This document shows, one piece after another, positions 36,760-47,148 of a stretch of 64,000 nucleotides of DNA; the first letter of the stretch is position 1; each line of letters begins with the position of its first letter. The notes under the pieces were generated by a model that worked only from the letters and a program-made list of their open reading frames with translations, ran no database searches and was not told where the DNA came from. The position numbers and the translations under genes are program-made. Source of the stretch: Aquimarina spinulae (GTDB taxonomy: Bacteria; Bacteroidota; Bacteroidia; Flavobacteriales; Flavobacteriaceae); assembly GCF_943373825.1 (NCBI RefSeq), contig NZ_CALSBP010000002.1, forward strand, positions 2,655,501 to 2,719,500. The letters are read 5' to 3'.

Positions 36760-36893
36760 AATAGGTCTGATTTTTGATTCTAGAATTAAAACAATACATT
36801 TAAAAAAGTATAATCAATGCATAATGTGTCATTAAATAAAAATTAACTTATTGACCTAACATCTCAAAAAACTATTAGAATTAAAAATTTATT

Positions 36894-37682
36894 ATGAGTG
36901 ATGTAATCGAAAAAAAAACCTTGACCAATGTTTTTAATGCTTTGGGTAAAGAATTAAAATCTATTGATAACCAAGATAGTGTTCTGGGAGCTTACTTTTA
37001 TTTAAAGCAATATGAAGAACTCCATGAAATTACTACAGCTTTATCAGGAAATGACCTGTTAGATTGGGGAGCAGGGTATGGACATTTTTCATTTGTACAA
37101 AGTAGTTTAGGAAAAAAAGTTCACGCATATAGCCCAGTTGAAGATGAGTATACAATATATCCGGAAACGTTAAAAAAACTATCCAAAAAATCTTCATTTA
37201 CATATGAATTAACCGGAGAACCAATAGCACTTCCTTATGAGGATAATTCATATGATATCGCTGTATCTTGTGGAGTCTTAGAACATGTACGTGAGTTTGG
37301 TGGAGATGATGAAAAGTCACTTTGCGAATTATATCGTATACTTCGTAATGGAGGATATTTAGTAATAGGACATTTACCCAATACAGGATCTTGGATCGAA
37401 GCATTTAGTAGAGCAACAGGAAGAACACATCATACTTATTTGTATACCAAAAGTGAAATTAAAAAAAAGGTGACCGATGCTGGCTTTGAAATAAAAAAGT
37501 ATAAAAGGTATGGGTTCGCACCCAAAAATACAATAGCAGTTTTTTTGATGCGTTATAATGAAGACAGTAAATGGGTTAAATTCTTAACAAAATTTGTTTA
37601 TGGAATGGATAAGTATATTTTAAGTAAATTATTTCCATGGTTTGCTCAAAATCACTTATTAATTGTTCAAAAGCCTAAATGA
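36894..37682 (+). CDS. Class I SAM-dependent methyltransferase
   Basis: The 262-residue soluble protein has the SAM-binding motif LLDWGAGYGHFSF near residues 54-66. An acidic SPVEDEY lies near 84, and ISVSCGVLEH is replaced by IAVSCGVLEHV near 122, as in Methyltransf_11 proteins. It may methylate a sugar hydroxyl, or a terminal residue as a chain-length cap. The gene is separated by 134 bases from the preceding and 106 bases from the following gene. Those gaps are AT-rich and show no clear element. Confidence 0.85.
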   Translation: MSDVIEKKTLTNVFNALGKELKSIDNQDSVLGAYFYLKQYEELHEITTALSGNDLLDWGAGYGHFSFVQSSLGKKVHAYSPVEDEYTIYPETLKKLSKKSSFTYELTGEPIALPYEDNSYDIAVSCGVLEHVREFGGDDEKSLCELYRILRNGGYLVIGHLPNTGSWIEAFSRATGRTHHTYLYTKSEIKKKVTDAGFEIKKYKRYGFAPKNTIAVFLMRYNEDSKWVKFLTKFVYGMDKYILSKLFPWFAQNHLLIVQKPK

Positions 37683-37788
37683 TTGCTCAAGTATTCCTAA
37701 CGACGTTTATTTATATAAAAAAACAAGAAGGAATCGTGTTGTAAACTACTTTATTAAAAATATATTTGTATTCCAATTAAATTGATAT

Positions 37789-38793
37789 ATGAGGGCTTTC
37801 GCAATAATTTTCGGAGGTAGTGGGTATATAGGGACTCATTTACTTAGGGAACTACTGAACAAAAATGAATTTGATGATTATATTATTGCAGACATTAAAA
37901 CCCTTACAGGGTTTGATGAGTATATAGAAAAAGGTAATGTTAATTACATAACAACAGATGTAAGAAAAAAAATAGAATTTGATCTTGATTTTTCAGATAT
38001 TGATCTAAACAAAAGCTGGATATTTAATTTTGCCGCAATACATAGAGAGCCTGGTCATGAGTTTCAGGAATATTTTGATACAAATATCCCAGGGGCAGAA
38101 AACATCAATGATTTTGCCAGAGAAAGCAAAATAAAAAATATTTTTTTTACTAGTAGTATTGCCCCTTACGGAAAATCGTTAGACCAAAGAATAGAATCAT
38201 CTTCATTATACCCCGAAACTGCTTATGGTATATCAAAAGGATTTGCAGAGAAAATCCATAAAGAATGGTTAGCAGAAGATAATTCAAGAAAACTTATAAT
38301 TGTAAGACCTAGTGTTATTTTTGGTCCAAAAGATCCTGGCAATGTTTTTAGAATGATTAAAGCACTTAAAAAGGGAGCTTTTGTCTTACCAGATGGAGGA
38401 AAAGTAATTAAAGCATATGGTTATGTGTATGGGCTTGTAGAAAGTATGTTGTTTACAATTAAAAAAAATGAAAGATGTATAATTTATAATTATGCAGAAA
38501 ACCCTGTTGTTCCTTTAAATGAAATGGTTAATATTGCAAAAGAAGACCTAAACATTAAAAAACCCACAATAAAATTACCCGTTAAGATATTGGCAGTTAT
38601 TGCTTTTTTTGTTCAAATACTGTTTAAAATTATCGGGAGAAAATCTGATATCCACCCTGTAAGAGTAAAAAAGGCAGGGTTTCCTACAAACATAAAACCA
38701 CAATATCTAATTGATAATGGTTTTCAATTCAAATACGATTTTAAAAACGCGTTAAAACATTGGAAATCTATTTCACCAGAAGATTTTGATTAA
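37789..38793 (+). CDS. NAD-dependent epimerase/dehydratase
   Basis: The 334-residue extended SDR has FGGSGYIGTH near residues 8-17 (cofactor loop), TSSIAPYG near 123, and the active-site YxxxK in AYGISKGFAE near 144. The C-terminal substrate domain includes a hydrophobic segment near 260-285 (VKILAVIAFFVQILFKII), which may be a membrane-associating helix as in some polyprenyl-linked sugar epimerases. The substrate is unknown. It shares one base with the GT4 gene that follows. Confidence 0.8.
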   Translation: MRAFAIIFGGSGYIGTHLLRELLNKNEFDDYIIADIKTLTGFDEYIEKGNVNYITTDVRKKIEFDLDFSDIDLNKSWIFNFAAIHREPGHEFQEYFDTNIPGAENINDFARESKIKNIFFTSSIAPYGKSLDQRIESSSLYPETAYGISKGFAEKIHKEWLAEDNSRKLIIVRPSVIFGPKDPGNVFRMIKALKKGAFVLPDGGKVIKAYGYVYGLVESMLFTIKKNERCIIYNYAENPVVPLNEMVNIAKEDLNIKKPTIKLPVKILAVIAFFVQILFKIIGRKSDIHPVRVKKAGFPTNIKPQYLIDNGFQFKYDFKNALKHWKSISPEDFD

Positions 38794-39935
38794 TGAAAGT
38801 AGCCATAATACATGAGTGGATAACTGTAATAGCAGGATCCGAAAGTTGTTTTAAAGTTTTTACAGAGATTTATCCAGAAGCAGATATATTTGTTCTTGTT
38901 TCTGATGATAAGAGTATTAAAAAGTTAGGAATAGACCCTAATAGAGTTAATAATTCGTTTATTCAGAAACTACCAAAAGCCAAAACCAAATGGAAAAATT
39001 ATCTTCCTTTGTTCCCGTTTGCAGTAGAACAATTTGACTTATCAGAGTATGATTTAATTATTTCATCTTCTCATGCTGTAGCAAAAGGTGTAATTACTAA
39101 TGCAAATCAAACACATATCTGTTATATATACTCACCAATTCGATATGCCTGGGATCTTTACCACCAATATTTAAAAGAAGCTAATTTAACCAAAGGAGTT
39201 AAAGCTTTTATAGCAAAAAGTATATTGCATTATATAAGAAATTGGGATTTGGGCACATCTAACAGAGTTGATGCATTTATCCCTATCTCTAAGTATATAG
39301 AAAAAAGAGTCTGGAGAACGTATCGCAGAGAGTCTTATAAAGTTATTTACCCTCCGGTAGATGTAGATGCTTTTACGTTAGAAAAGGAAAAAGAAGATTT
39401 TTATCTTACCGCCTCTAGAATTGTTCCTTACAAAAAAATAGACCTTATTGTCGAGGCATTTTCTAAAATACCGGATAAAAAACTAGTCGTTATTGGCGAT
39501 GGCCCCGAATTTAAAAAGGTAAAAGAAAAAGCAGGTGATAATGTTTCTGTTCTTGGATATCAAGATTTTGAAGTGTTAAAAGATCATATGCAAAGAACCA
39601 AAGCGTTTATTTTTGCCGCAGAAGAAGATTTTGGTATTATCCCCATCGAAGCTCAGGCCTGCGGAACACCAGTACTCGCGTTCGGAAAAGGAGGATCTTT
39701 AGAAACAGTAAAAGGAAAATTTGTAGACCAACAGTTAACTAGTGATGATACCGGGGTTTATTTCGAAAATCAAACCGTTGAGTCCATATTAAGTGCAATA
39801 AACTTTCTAGAAGATAATTATGATGTTTTTGACCCAGAGAAGATTAGAAACTTCGCACTAAAATTTGATAAAGAATTGTTTAGAAAAAATATTGAAGACA
39901 CATTTAATAAAATTATTAAAGAAAGAAGAAAATGA
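38793..39935 (+). CDS. GT4-family glycosyltransferase
   Basis: The 380-residue retaining GT-B enzyme has the domain 2 start [17 protein letters not shown] near residues 203-219, VVIGDGPE near 232, and the EX7E motif [17 protein letters not shown] near 286-302. A typical [14 protein letters not shown] lies near 110. This subgroup is often mannosyl- or rhamnosyltransferases, and the gene is coupled to gmd by a 4-base overlap. A GDP-mannose or GDP-rhamnose donor is therefore likely, which is inference. It is the only clear GT4 enzyme in the locus. Confidence 0.88.
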   Translation: MKVAIIHEWITVIAGSESCFKVFTEIYPEADIFVLVSDDKSIKKLGIDPNRVNNSFIQKLPKAKTKWKNYLPLFPFAVEQFDLSEYDLIISSSHAVAKGVITNANQTHICYIYSPIRYAWDLYHQYLKEANLTKGVKAFIAKSILHYIRNWDLGTSNRVDAFIPISKYIEKRVWRTYRRESYKVIYPPVDVDAFTLEKEKEDFYLTASRIVPYKKIDLIVEAFSKIPDKKLVVIGDGPEFKKVKEKAGDNVSVLGYQDFEVLKDHMQRTKAFIFAAEEDFGIIPIEAQACGTPVLAFGKGGSLETVKGKFVDQQLTSDDTGVYFENQTVESILSAINFLEDNYDVFDPEKIRNFALKFDKELFRKNIEDTFNKIIKERRK

Positions 39936-40966
39936 AAAAGGCTATAATAACAGGAATTACAGGTCAAGATGCAGCATATTTAGCAGAGCTTTTATTAAGT
40001 AAAGATTACAAAGTTTATGGAACGTATAGAAGAACTAGCTCTACTAACTTTTGGAGAATAGAAGAGCTAGGTATAGAAAATCACCCAAATTTGCATTTGT
40101 TAGAATATGATTTAATAGACTTGTCTAGTGCATATAGAATTATAGCCGATGTAGAACCCGATGAAATCTATAACCTGGCAGCTCAAAGTTTTGTTGGGGT
40201 GTCATTTACACAACCTATTGCTACTGCTAATATTACGGGGGTTGGAGTATTAAATCTGCTTGAAGCAATACGAACAATTAATCCGAAAATTAAGTTTTAT
40301 CAAGCCTCGACTTCAGAAATGTTTGGAAAAGTTCATGCAATACCACAAAATGAAGAAACCCCTTTTCATCCCAGAAGCCCATATGGGGTAGCAAAAGTTT
40401 TTGCGCATTGGGCAACTTTAAATTATCAGGAATCCTATGATTTATTTGCAGCAAGTGGTATATTATTTAATCATGAATCTCCGTTAAGAGGAAAAGAATT
40501 TGTGACAAGAAAAATTACAGATGCTGTTGCAAAAATACATTTGAATAAACAAGATATATTAGAATTGGGAAATCTAAATGCAAAAAGAGATTGGGGATAT
40601 GCAAAAGAATATGTTGAAGGAATGTATAAAATTCTACAAGCCCCTGAAGCAGATACCTATGTTTTAGCAACAAATCAAACACAAACCGTTAGAGATTTTG
40701 TCACATTATCATTTAAAACAGTTAATATTGATATAGAGTGGAAAGGAAGCGATGAAAATGAAATAGGTATAAATACTAAAACAGGAAAAACACTGATAAA
40801 GGTTAATCCACAATTTTACAGACCAGCAGAAGTTGATCTTCTTATAGGAGATGCATCAAAAGCTGAAAAGAATTTGAACTGGAAAGCAAAAACAACTCTA
40901 GGTGAGCTTGCAGATATGATGGTGAAAAGTGATATTAAAAGAAATGAAAATGGCGGATCCTTCTAA
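39932..40966 (+). CDS. gmd: GDP-mannose 4,6-dehydratase
   Basis: Gmd makes GDP-4-keto-6-deoxymannose from GDP-mannose. The 344-residue protein has [15 protein letters not shown] near residues 7-21, the Gmd-specific variant of the Rossmann motif, and YRRTSS near 33. NLAAQSFVG near 80, STSEMFG near 126 and the YxxxK in [10 protein letters not shown] near 151 follow. [11 protein letters not shown] near 188 is also diagnostic. With the reductase just downstream it would yield GDP-D-rhamnose, or possibly another 6-deoxyhexose. Confidence 0.94.
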   Translation: MKKAIITGITGQDAAYLAELLLSKDYKVYGTYRRTSSTNFWRIEELGIENHPNLHLLEYDLIDLSSAYRIIADVEPDEIYNLAAQSFVGVSFTQPIATANITGVGVLNLLEAIRTINPKIKFYQASTSEMFGKVHAIPQNEETPFHPRSPYGVAKVFAHWATLNYQESYDLFAASGILFNHESPLRGKEFVTRKITDAVAKIHLNKQDILELGNLNAKRDWGYAKEYVEGMYKILQAPEADTYVLATNQTQTVRDFVTLSFKTVNIDIEWKGSDENEIGINTKTGKTLIKVNPQFYRPAEVDLLIGDASKAEKNLNWKAKTTLGELADMMVKSDIKRNENGGSF

Positions 40967-41846
40967 GAAAACAATTTTCATAACAGGTATCTCGGGTTTT
41001 ACCGGCCAACATTTAGAATCTTTTTATAAGGAGAAAAACTATACTGTTTTTGGAACAACGTACACAACATCCAAAAATCCAAATCACTTTCTTTGTGATA
41101 TCACAGAAAAGAAACAAATAGAAGAGATTTTAAAAAACATACAGCCAGATTATATAATACATACGGCTGCAATATCTTTTGTTGCTGGGGATAATCAAAA
41201 TGAAATGTATGGAGTGAATGTTTTTGGAACATTAAACCTTCTTGAAGCACTAATTGAATGCGAAATAAATCCTGAAAAAATAATTATCGCAAGTAGTGCT
41301 GCCGTTTATGGTAATATAGGAAACATACTTTCTGAAGATATGTGTCCCCAACCTATTAACCATTATGGCAATAGTAAATTAGCGATGGAAAACATGGTTA
41401 AGAACTACTTCTCAAAACTTAATATTCTGGTTGTAAGACCTTTTAATTATACAGGAGTTGGTCAAACAGAAATTTTTTTAATACCAAAAATAATAAAACA
41501 CTATAAGGATAAATCTTCTGAAATTGAATTAGGGAATATTAATGTTTTTAGAGAATTTAATGATATCGATTATTTGATAAATTGCTATTATCAACTCTTA
41601 TTAAGCAATAGCAAATCAGAAATACTTAATGTCTGTTCTTCTAAAACGAATAGTATTGAACAGATTTTGTCTTATATGGAAGAAATTACCAATCATAAAA
41701 TTAAAACTAAAATTAACCCAAAGTTTGTTCGTAAGAATGAAATTAAAAGCTTAAAAGGGTCTACACAAAAGTTACATAGCATTATTGATGATTTTTCTAA
41801 TGAATATTCTTTAAAAAAGACGTTAGAAAAGATGTATTTTTCATAG
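40944..41846 (+). CDS. GDP-6-deoxy-4-keto-mannose reductase-like SDR (Rmd-like)
   Basis: The protein is an extended SDR of about 300 residues. It has [12 protein letters not shown] close to the N-terminus, [12 protein letters not shown] near residue 70, SSAAVYG near 120 and the YxxxK in [11 protein letters not shown] near 142. The close link to gmd and the [12 protein letters not shown] motif favour Rmd, which gives GDP-D-rhamnose. GDP-fucose synthase is less likely because that enzyme's typical CIYP region is missing. The 40929 GTG start overlaps gmd by 38 bases; ATG at 40944 or 40950 is more natural, and 40944 was taken. Confidence 0.75.
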   Translation: MKMADPSKKTIFITGISGFTGQHLESFYKEKNYTVFGTTYTTSKNPNHFLCDITEKKQIEEILKNIQPDYIIHTAAISFVAGDNQNEMYGVNVFGTLNLLEALIECEINPEKIIIASSAAVYGNIGNILSEDMCPQPINHYGNSKLAMENMVKNYFSKLNILVVRPFNYTGVGQTEIFLIPKIIKHYKDKSSEIELGNINVFREFNDIDYLINCYYQLLLSNSKSEILNVCSSKTNSIEQILSYMEEITNHKIKTKINPKFVRKNEIKSLKGSTQKLHSIIDDFSNEYSLKKTLEKMYFS

Positions 41847-41873
41847 TAATGTAAAAGAGCAAATAATAAAAGC

Positions 41874-43187
41874 ATGAAAATAGCAGTAATAGGCTCTGGG
41901 TATGTGGGATTAGTAACAGGAACATGTCTTGCCGAGACCGGAAATGAAGTTATATGCATTGATATAGACGAGAGCAAGGTTCAAAAATTGAGTAAGGGTG
42001 AGGTTCCTATCTATGAACCACATCTGGACATATTGTTTGATAGAAATATAAAAGCAGGAAGACTAAAGTTTACTACTTCTCTTAAGGAAGGCTTAGAACA
42101 CGGCGAGATTATTTTTTTAGCATTACCCACTCCAGAAGAAGAAGATGGTTCTGCTGACTTATCATATATTATTGGTGTTGCAGAAAATATAGGGCAGTTA
42201 CTCAATGAGTATAAGGTAATAGTAGATAAGAGTACTGTTCCGGTTGGGACAGCAGAAAAAGTTCGAGATACTATTGCAAAGTATGCAACATGTGATTTTG
42301 ATGTAGTTTCAAATCCTGAGTTTCTAAGAGAAGGTTTTGCAGTAGATGATTTTTTAAAACCAGAACGAATTGTTGTGGGGTCAAGCTCTGATAGAGCAAT
42401 AGAGGTTATGAAAAAATTATACAAGCCTTTCGTACGATCCGGTAATCCTATAATTGTGATGGATGAAAAATCTGCAGAACTTACTAAATATGCAGCAAAT
42501 TCTTTTCTGGCAACCAAGATTACATTTATGAATGAAATTGCAAATTATTGCGAAAAAGTTGGTGCAGATATTGATAAAGTACGAATAGGAATAGGAACAG
42601 ATTCTAGGATTGGAAAACGTTTTTTATTTCCAGGTATAGGATATGGAGGTTCTTGCTTTCCAAAAGATGTAAAAGCGCTTCATAAATCAGGTAAAAATTC
42701 GCAATATGATTTTAAAATTCTGGATGCAGTAATTAGAGTAAATGATAGTCAGAAAATTGCGTTATTACCAAAGATCAATGCATATTTTAATAATGATCTG
42801 TCTAACAAAACATTTGCAATATGGGGATTAGCTTTTAAGCCAGAGACAGATGATATTAGAGAAGCTCCCGCATTATATCTGATTGATGAATTGCTAAAAG
42901 AAGGAGTAAAGATTAAAGCATTTGATCCAGAGGCAATGAAAAATGTAGCCCATAGATATGGAGATAAGATTGACTTGGTTACTACTATGTATGAAGCGGT
43001 TCAGAATGCAGATGCACTAATTATTTGTACAGAATGGAGTATTTTTAGAACTCCGGATTTCAATAAAATAAAAGAAGGATTAAAGATTCCTTTAATTTTT
43101 GACGGAAGAAATCTTTATGATATTGTTGATATAGAAAAAGAAGAGATTTCCTATTTTTCTATAGGGAGAAAAGATATTAAATTATAG
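41874..43187 (+). CDS. ugd: UDP-glucose 6-dehydrogenase
   Basis: Ugd oxidises UDP-glucose to UDP-glucuronate with two NAD. The 437-residue protein starts with the dinucleotide motif [16 protein letters not shown] (residues 5-20). It has the catalytic cysteine Cys261 in [20 protein letters not shown] near 123, and [16 protein letters not shown] near 317-332 at the start of the C-terminal domain. It feeds the UDP-xylose synthase that starts 2 bases after its stop. Confidence 0.95.
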   Translation: MKIAVIGSGYVGLVTGTCLAETGNEVICIDIDESKVQKLSKGEVPIYEPHLDILFDRNIKAGRLKFTTSLKEGLEHGEIIFLALPTPEEEDGSADLSYIIGVAENIGQLLNEYKVIVDKSTVPVGTAEKVRDTIAKYATCDFDVVSNPEFLREGFAVDDFLKPERIVVGSSSDRAIEVMKKLYKPFVRSGNPIIVMDEKSAELTKYAANSFLATKITFMNEIANYCEKVGADIDKVRIGIGTDSRIGKRFLFPGIGYGGSCFPKDVKALHKSGKNSQYDFKILDAVIRVNDSQKIALLPKINAYFNNDLSNKTFAIWGLAFKPETDDIREAPALYLIDELLKEGVKIKAFDPEAMKNVAHRYGDKIDLVTTMYEAVQNADALIICTEWSIFRTPDFNKIKEGLKIPLIFDGRNLYDIVDIEKEEISYFSIGRKDIKL

Positions 43188-43189
43188 CT

Positions 43190-44167
43190 ATGCAAAAAGT
43201 TTTAATTACAGGAGCAGCTGGTTTTTTGGGGTCTCATCTCTGTGATCGGTTTATTAAAGAAGGTTTTCATGTGATTGGTATGGATAACCTAATCACAGGT
43301 ACCTTAAAAAATATTGAACACCTGTTTAAGCTAAAACATTTTGAGTTCTATCACCATGATGTGACCAAATTTGTTCATGTTCCTGGTGCATTAGATTATA
43401 TATTACACTTTGCATCTCCTGCAAGTCCTATAGATTACCTTAAGATTCCTATTCAAACATTAAAAGTAGGGTCTTTAGGCACGCATAATCTTTTAGGTCT
43501 TGCAAAAGAAAAAAATGCTAGAATTCTTATTGCATCAACTAGCGAGGTTTATGGTGATCCTTTAGTGCATCCACAAAGTGAAGATTATTATGGTAATGTT
43601 AATGCTATTGGACCTAGGGGTGTCTACGACGAAGCAAAACGTTTTCAGGAGTCAATCACAATGGCATATCATACCTATCACGGTTTAGAGACAAGAATTG
43701 CCCGTATCTTTAACACCTATGGCCCAAGAATGCGATTAAATGATGGTCGGGTAGTACCGGCATTTATCGGACAAGCGTTAAGAGGTGAAGATTTAACTAT
43801 ATTTGGCAATGGATTACAAACCCGATCTTTTTGCTATGTAGATGATTTGGTAGAAGGAATTTATAGGTTACTTTTTAGTGATTATGTATATCCCATAAAT
43901 ATAGGTAACCCTGATGAGATTAAAATCAAAGATTTTGCCGAAGAAATTGTAAAACTTACCAAGACACACCAAAAAGTAATTTATAAACCACTACCAATCG
44001 ATGATCCGTTGCAACGACAACCGGATATTGGTAAAGCAAAAGAAATTTTGGATTGGCAACCAAAAATAAGTAGATCAGAAGGAATGAAATTAACTTTGGA
44101 TTATTTTAGAGGGTTTTCTGAAGAAGAGCTTCAAAAGAGTGAACATAGAGATTTTTTAAAAAAATAA
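43190..44167 (+). CDS. UDP-glucuronate decarboxylase (UDP-xylose synthase)
   Basis: The 325-residue SDR decarboxylates UDP-glucuronate to UDP-xylose. It has [13 protein letters not shown] (residues 6-18) and the UXS-typical [11 protein letters not shown] near 83-93. [15 protein letters not shown] near 117 and the Tyr/Lys in YDEAKRFQE near 147 follow, and then [12 protein letters not shown] near 169. The combination ASPASP plus YDEAKR separates UXS from ordinary UDP-glucose epimerases. Coupled to ugd, it predicts xylose or a derived pentose in the polymer. Confidence 0.92.
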   Translation: MQKVLITGAAGFLGSHLCDRFIKEGFHVIGMDNLITGTLKNIEHLFKLKHFEFYHHDVTKFVHVPGALDYILHFASPASPIDYLKIPIQTLKVGSLGTHNLLGLAKEKNARILIASTSEVYGDPLVHPQSEDYYGNVNAIGPRGVYDEAKRFQESITMAYHTYHGLETRIARIFNTYGPRMRLNDGRVVPAFIGQALRGEDLTIFGNGLQTRSFCYVDDLVEGIYRLLFSDYVYPINIGNPDEIKIKDFAEEIVKLTKTHQKVIYKPLPIDDPLQRQPDIGKAKEILDWQPKISRSEGMKLTLDYFRGFSEEELQKSEHRDFLKK

Positions 44168-44178
44168 TTTAGTACTTT

Positions 44179-45525
44179 ATGAAAAGTAGGATCGGTAGAT
44201 ATTCAGTATACATAAAACCACTTTTCTGTTTGGTAGATTTATTTATTTTAAATCTTACCACCTTATTGTTTCAAACAAATATTGATCAAAACCTTTTATT
44301 TTCAGCCTATATTTCAGTTTTATGGATTATCCTTTCCAGTAAGAATAAGTTTTATGACATAAAGCGATTTTCGAAATTAGTTCATATTATTGCTTCTTTA
44401 ATTCGGCAATTTTTAATTTTTGCACTTATCCTTTATGCTTTTATAGGGTTTTTTAAACAGCCAAATATTAGTAGATTAGAGATGGGTAAGTACTTTATTG
44501 CTACAATTGGATTAGTTACTTTTTTTAAGTTTGTTTTACTTTTTTTATTATCAAAGTACAGAGAGATATTTGGAGGAAATATTAGACGAATTGTTGTTAT
44601 TGGGGATAATAAAAAGACAAATCAATTAATTAAATTTTTTAAAGAGAAACCTGATTTTGGGTATAAGTTTCAAAAAAAATTCTGTGTTAATAAAGAAGAT
44701 TTTGATCTAGAAGAGTGTTTTTATTATATCGTAGAGAACGAAATCGATGAGGTATATTGTTCTATTGCAGAATTATCAAATAGCCAATTACGGAATGTCG
44801 TTAATTTTACAGAGAATAACTTAAAAATCTTAAAATTTATCCCGGACAATAAAGATATTTTTACCAAAAAATTGATTTTTGATTACTATGGCTATATTCC
44901 TGTATTGTCATTTCGTGATATACCATTGGATGATTCGATAAACAAGTTTACAAAAAGAACTTTTGATATCTTATTATCCTTATTTGTTCTAATAGGAATC
45001 CTTTCATGGTTAACACCTTTAATTGCATTTCTCATTCAATTAGAATCCAAAGGCCCGGTATTTTTTAAACAACGTCGTAATGGATTGGATTATAGAGAGT
45101 TTTATTGTTATAAATATAGATCGATGAAACCAAGCACGAGTGCTAATCAGGCAACCAAAGGTGATGCTAGGGTTACGAAGGTGGGAAAATTTATTAGAAG
45201 AACCAGTATCGATGAATTACCGCAATTTCTTAATGTGCTTAAAGGTGATATGTCTGTAGTTGGACCAAGACCACATATGGTAAAACATAATGAAGAATTT
45301 GCAAAACGAGTAGATAAGTTTATGGTTCGCCATTTTGTAAAGCCAGGAATTACAGGGCTAGCTCAGGTTAGTGGTTTTAGAGGTGAAATAGAAACGAACA
45401 AGGATATCGTTAACAGGGTAAAATATGATATTTTTTATGTAGAAAACTGGTCATTGCTTTTAGATATTAAGATTACTATTCTTACTGCAATAAATGCGAT
45501 TAGAGGAGAAGAAAAAGCATACTAA
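44179..45525 (+). CDS. Initiating polyprenyl glycosylphosphotransferase (WcaJ/WbaP-like)
   Basis: The 448-residue protein has four N-terminal membrane segments (to about residue 125), a Rossmann-like middle domain (VVIGDNKKTNQLIKF near 139), and a further membrane helix near 268. The C-terminal catalytic domain follows, with GPVFFKQRRNGLDY near 295, YRSMKPS near 314, RRTSIDELPQFLNVL near 340 and GDMSVVGPRPHM near 356. It transfers a sugar-1-phosphate (glucose, galactose or another sugar) to undecaprenyl phosphate and so starts the repeat unit. The donor sugar is not deducible. Confidence 0.9.
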   Translation: MKSRIGRYSVYIKPLFCLVDLFILNLTTLLFQTNIDQNLLFSAYISVLWIILSSKNKFYDIKRFSKLVHIIASLIRQFLIFALILYAFIGFFKQPNISRLEMGKYFIATIGLVTFFKFVLLFLLSKYREIFGGNIRRIVVIGDNKKTNQLIKFFKEKPDFGYKFQKKFCVNKEDFDLEECFYYIVENEIDEVYCSIAELSNSQLRNVVNFTENNLKILKFIPDNKDIFTKKLIFDYYGYIPVLSFRDIPLDDSINKFTKRTFDILLSLFVLIGILSWLTPLIAFLIQLESKGPVFFKQRRNGLDYREFYCYKYRSMKPSTSANQATKGDARVTKVGKFIRRTSIDELPQFLNVLKGDMSVVGPRPHMVKHNEEFAKRVDKFMVRHFVKPGITGLAQVSGFRGEIETNKDIVNRVKYDIFYVENWSLLLDIKITILTAINAIRGEEKAY

Positions 45526-45697
45526 CTTGCGCTGTATAAAAAGAAAATTTATTTTGTACATTAAAAAATACTAATATCAAAAGAGAAAATGTTTATTAGC
45601 GTATAATTATGGTAGGTATATTGTTTAAGTATATACTAAATACGATAATACAAATTCAAAAAAATCGTTAACTACCTCATAATACATCTTATAAAAA

Positions 45698-46990
45698 GTG
45701 CAACTAGTTAACATAATAACCCAGGCTACCAACATGTTTTATAAAGAAGATCATTGGGTCGTAATGATCTTTTGGAACAGCTTGTATATTGCCTTTTTTT
45801 TATTACCATTAGGTATCAATCTCCCAACTCCATTTTTTATAATTTCGATCATTTTTGGGATCGGTATGATGTTTAGAACCGAAAAAAAGTTTGTTCTGGA
45901 TAAATCATTATTGCTTTTTCCATTATATTTTATTGTGATGTCTTTGGGGTTGATTTATACTGATAATTTGATCAGTGGATTCGATTTGGTACAACGATCC
46001 CTTTCATTATTGTTATTTCCTTTAATTTTTCTATTTGTTAAGGAAGATGCTGCTACGGTAAAAAAACTATTTGACTTTTTACTTATGGGGCTAATTGTCT
46101 CATTTTTCATTAATGTTTTTAAGGCAGGTAATAGCTTAACATGGCATATTATTGATGAAAGAGAAAGCATAGAAATTCTTGTGTTTATAGAGGGGGTTGT
46201 GAAAAATTGGCATTACTTTTTTGTAGGATCTCTATTTTCTAGATCTGTTAATGCTAATTATATTTCTATATACATATTACTGGTATTAAGTTATTATCTT
46301 AAAAACAAGTTGAAATCTCGAATACAGCTAGCAGTAGTTATTCTTCTATTTCTGTATCTTTTTTTATTGGCTTCAATCGCGGCCTACCTTATTTTGTTTG
46401 TAATGTCGATATTATTGATTTTTGATATTACTGATAAACAAAAAAAATATACCATGACCATTATTTTTTTGATGGGACTGTTACTGTTTTTAAATAACCC
46501 AAGGGTATTTGATTTTTATTCCAGAATAAAAGATTTTAGTAATGTAAGAGAATATTATGATGCCACGGCATCAGAAAAATCAAGACTGTTGGCATGGGAT
46601 GCCAGTATCAAATTGATTAAAGATGCTCCTGTATTTGGTTATGGAGTTGGAGATGCAAATGATGTTTTGGTTCAAAAATATAAGGAGTTAAATTACATTC
46701 TTAATTACAAAAGCAAGTATAATGCACACAATCAGTTTCTACAAACGTATTTACAAACAGGTATTATTGGGTTTGGGGTTTTAGTGTGTATTTTTGTCAT
46801 ATTGGCAATACGTATGAAAAGAAGTAGAAATGAATTTTCAGTCTTTTTGATCCTTTTTATATCATTAATATTCGAATCTATGTTAGTTCGATTTAATGGT
46901 ATTGTATTCTTCTCTATTGTTACTCCTTTGCTTTTAAAAAAGAGAAGTATTTTAAGTAGTAGAATTATTCGCAATGATAGTAGTGAATAA
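45698..46990 (+). CDS. O-antigen ligase/polymerase-like membrane protein, third copy
   Basis: The 430-residue protein has about 11 membrane segments, with the Wzy_C signature YNAHNQFLQTYLQTGIIGFG near residues 344-363 and a preceding periplasmic loop containing GYGVGDAND. The HNQ motif resembles WaaL and other ligases. The start may be the GTG at 45698, which has an A-rich leader, or the ATG at 45734. A 172-base gap upstream contains a TTATTTTG box near 45552, so it may have its own promoter, apart from the main locus. Confidence 0.72.
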   Translation: MQLVNIITQATNMFYKEDHWVVMIFWNSLYIAFFLLPLGINLPTPFFIISIIFGIGMMFRTEKKFVLDKSLLLFPLYFIVMSLGLIYTDNLISGFDLVQRSLSLLLFPLIFLFVKEDAATVKKLFDFLLMGLIVSFFINVFKAGNSLTWHIIDERESIEILVFIEGVVKNWHYFFVGSLFSRSVNANYISIYILLVLSYYLKNKLKSRIQLAVVILLFLYLFLLASIAAYLILFVMSILLIFDITDKQKKYTMTIIFLMGLLLFLNNPRVFDFYSRIKDFSNVREYYDATASEKSRLLAWDASIKLIKDAPVFGYGVGDANDVLVQKYKELNYILNYKSKYNAHNQFLQTYLQTGIIGFGVLVCIFVILAIRMKRSRNEFSVFLILFISLIFESMLVRFNGIVFFSIVTPLLLKKRSILSSRIIRNDSSE

Positions 46991-47112
46991 AATTAAAATA
47001 GGATATCACAGTATCTCATTATTTGGATGCAAGATCGTTTTAATTTGAGAAGCACATAAAAAAATCATGAGTTTTTATCTAGAAAGAATTAGCTATACAA
47101 CTACGAATAAAC

Positions 47113-47120
47113 TATTTTTG
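47113..47120 (+). promoter_or_regulatory. Flavobacterial -7 box for purD
   Basis: TATTTTTG fits the TAnnTTTG consensus exactly and lies 29 bases before the purD start, which would leave a leader of roughly 20 bases. No good -33 element is visible. Confidence 0.5.
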
Positions 47121-47148
47121 GGCCCATAAAAACAAGCCATAATACATC

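Noticed and set aside
42011..42517. A 168-codon open frame on the minus strand inside ugd
   Set aside because: It lies wholly antisense to a conserved gene with clear motifs, and its translation has no recognisable features.
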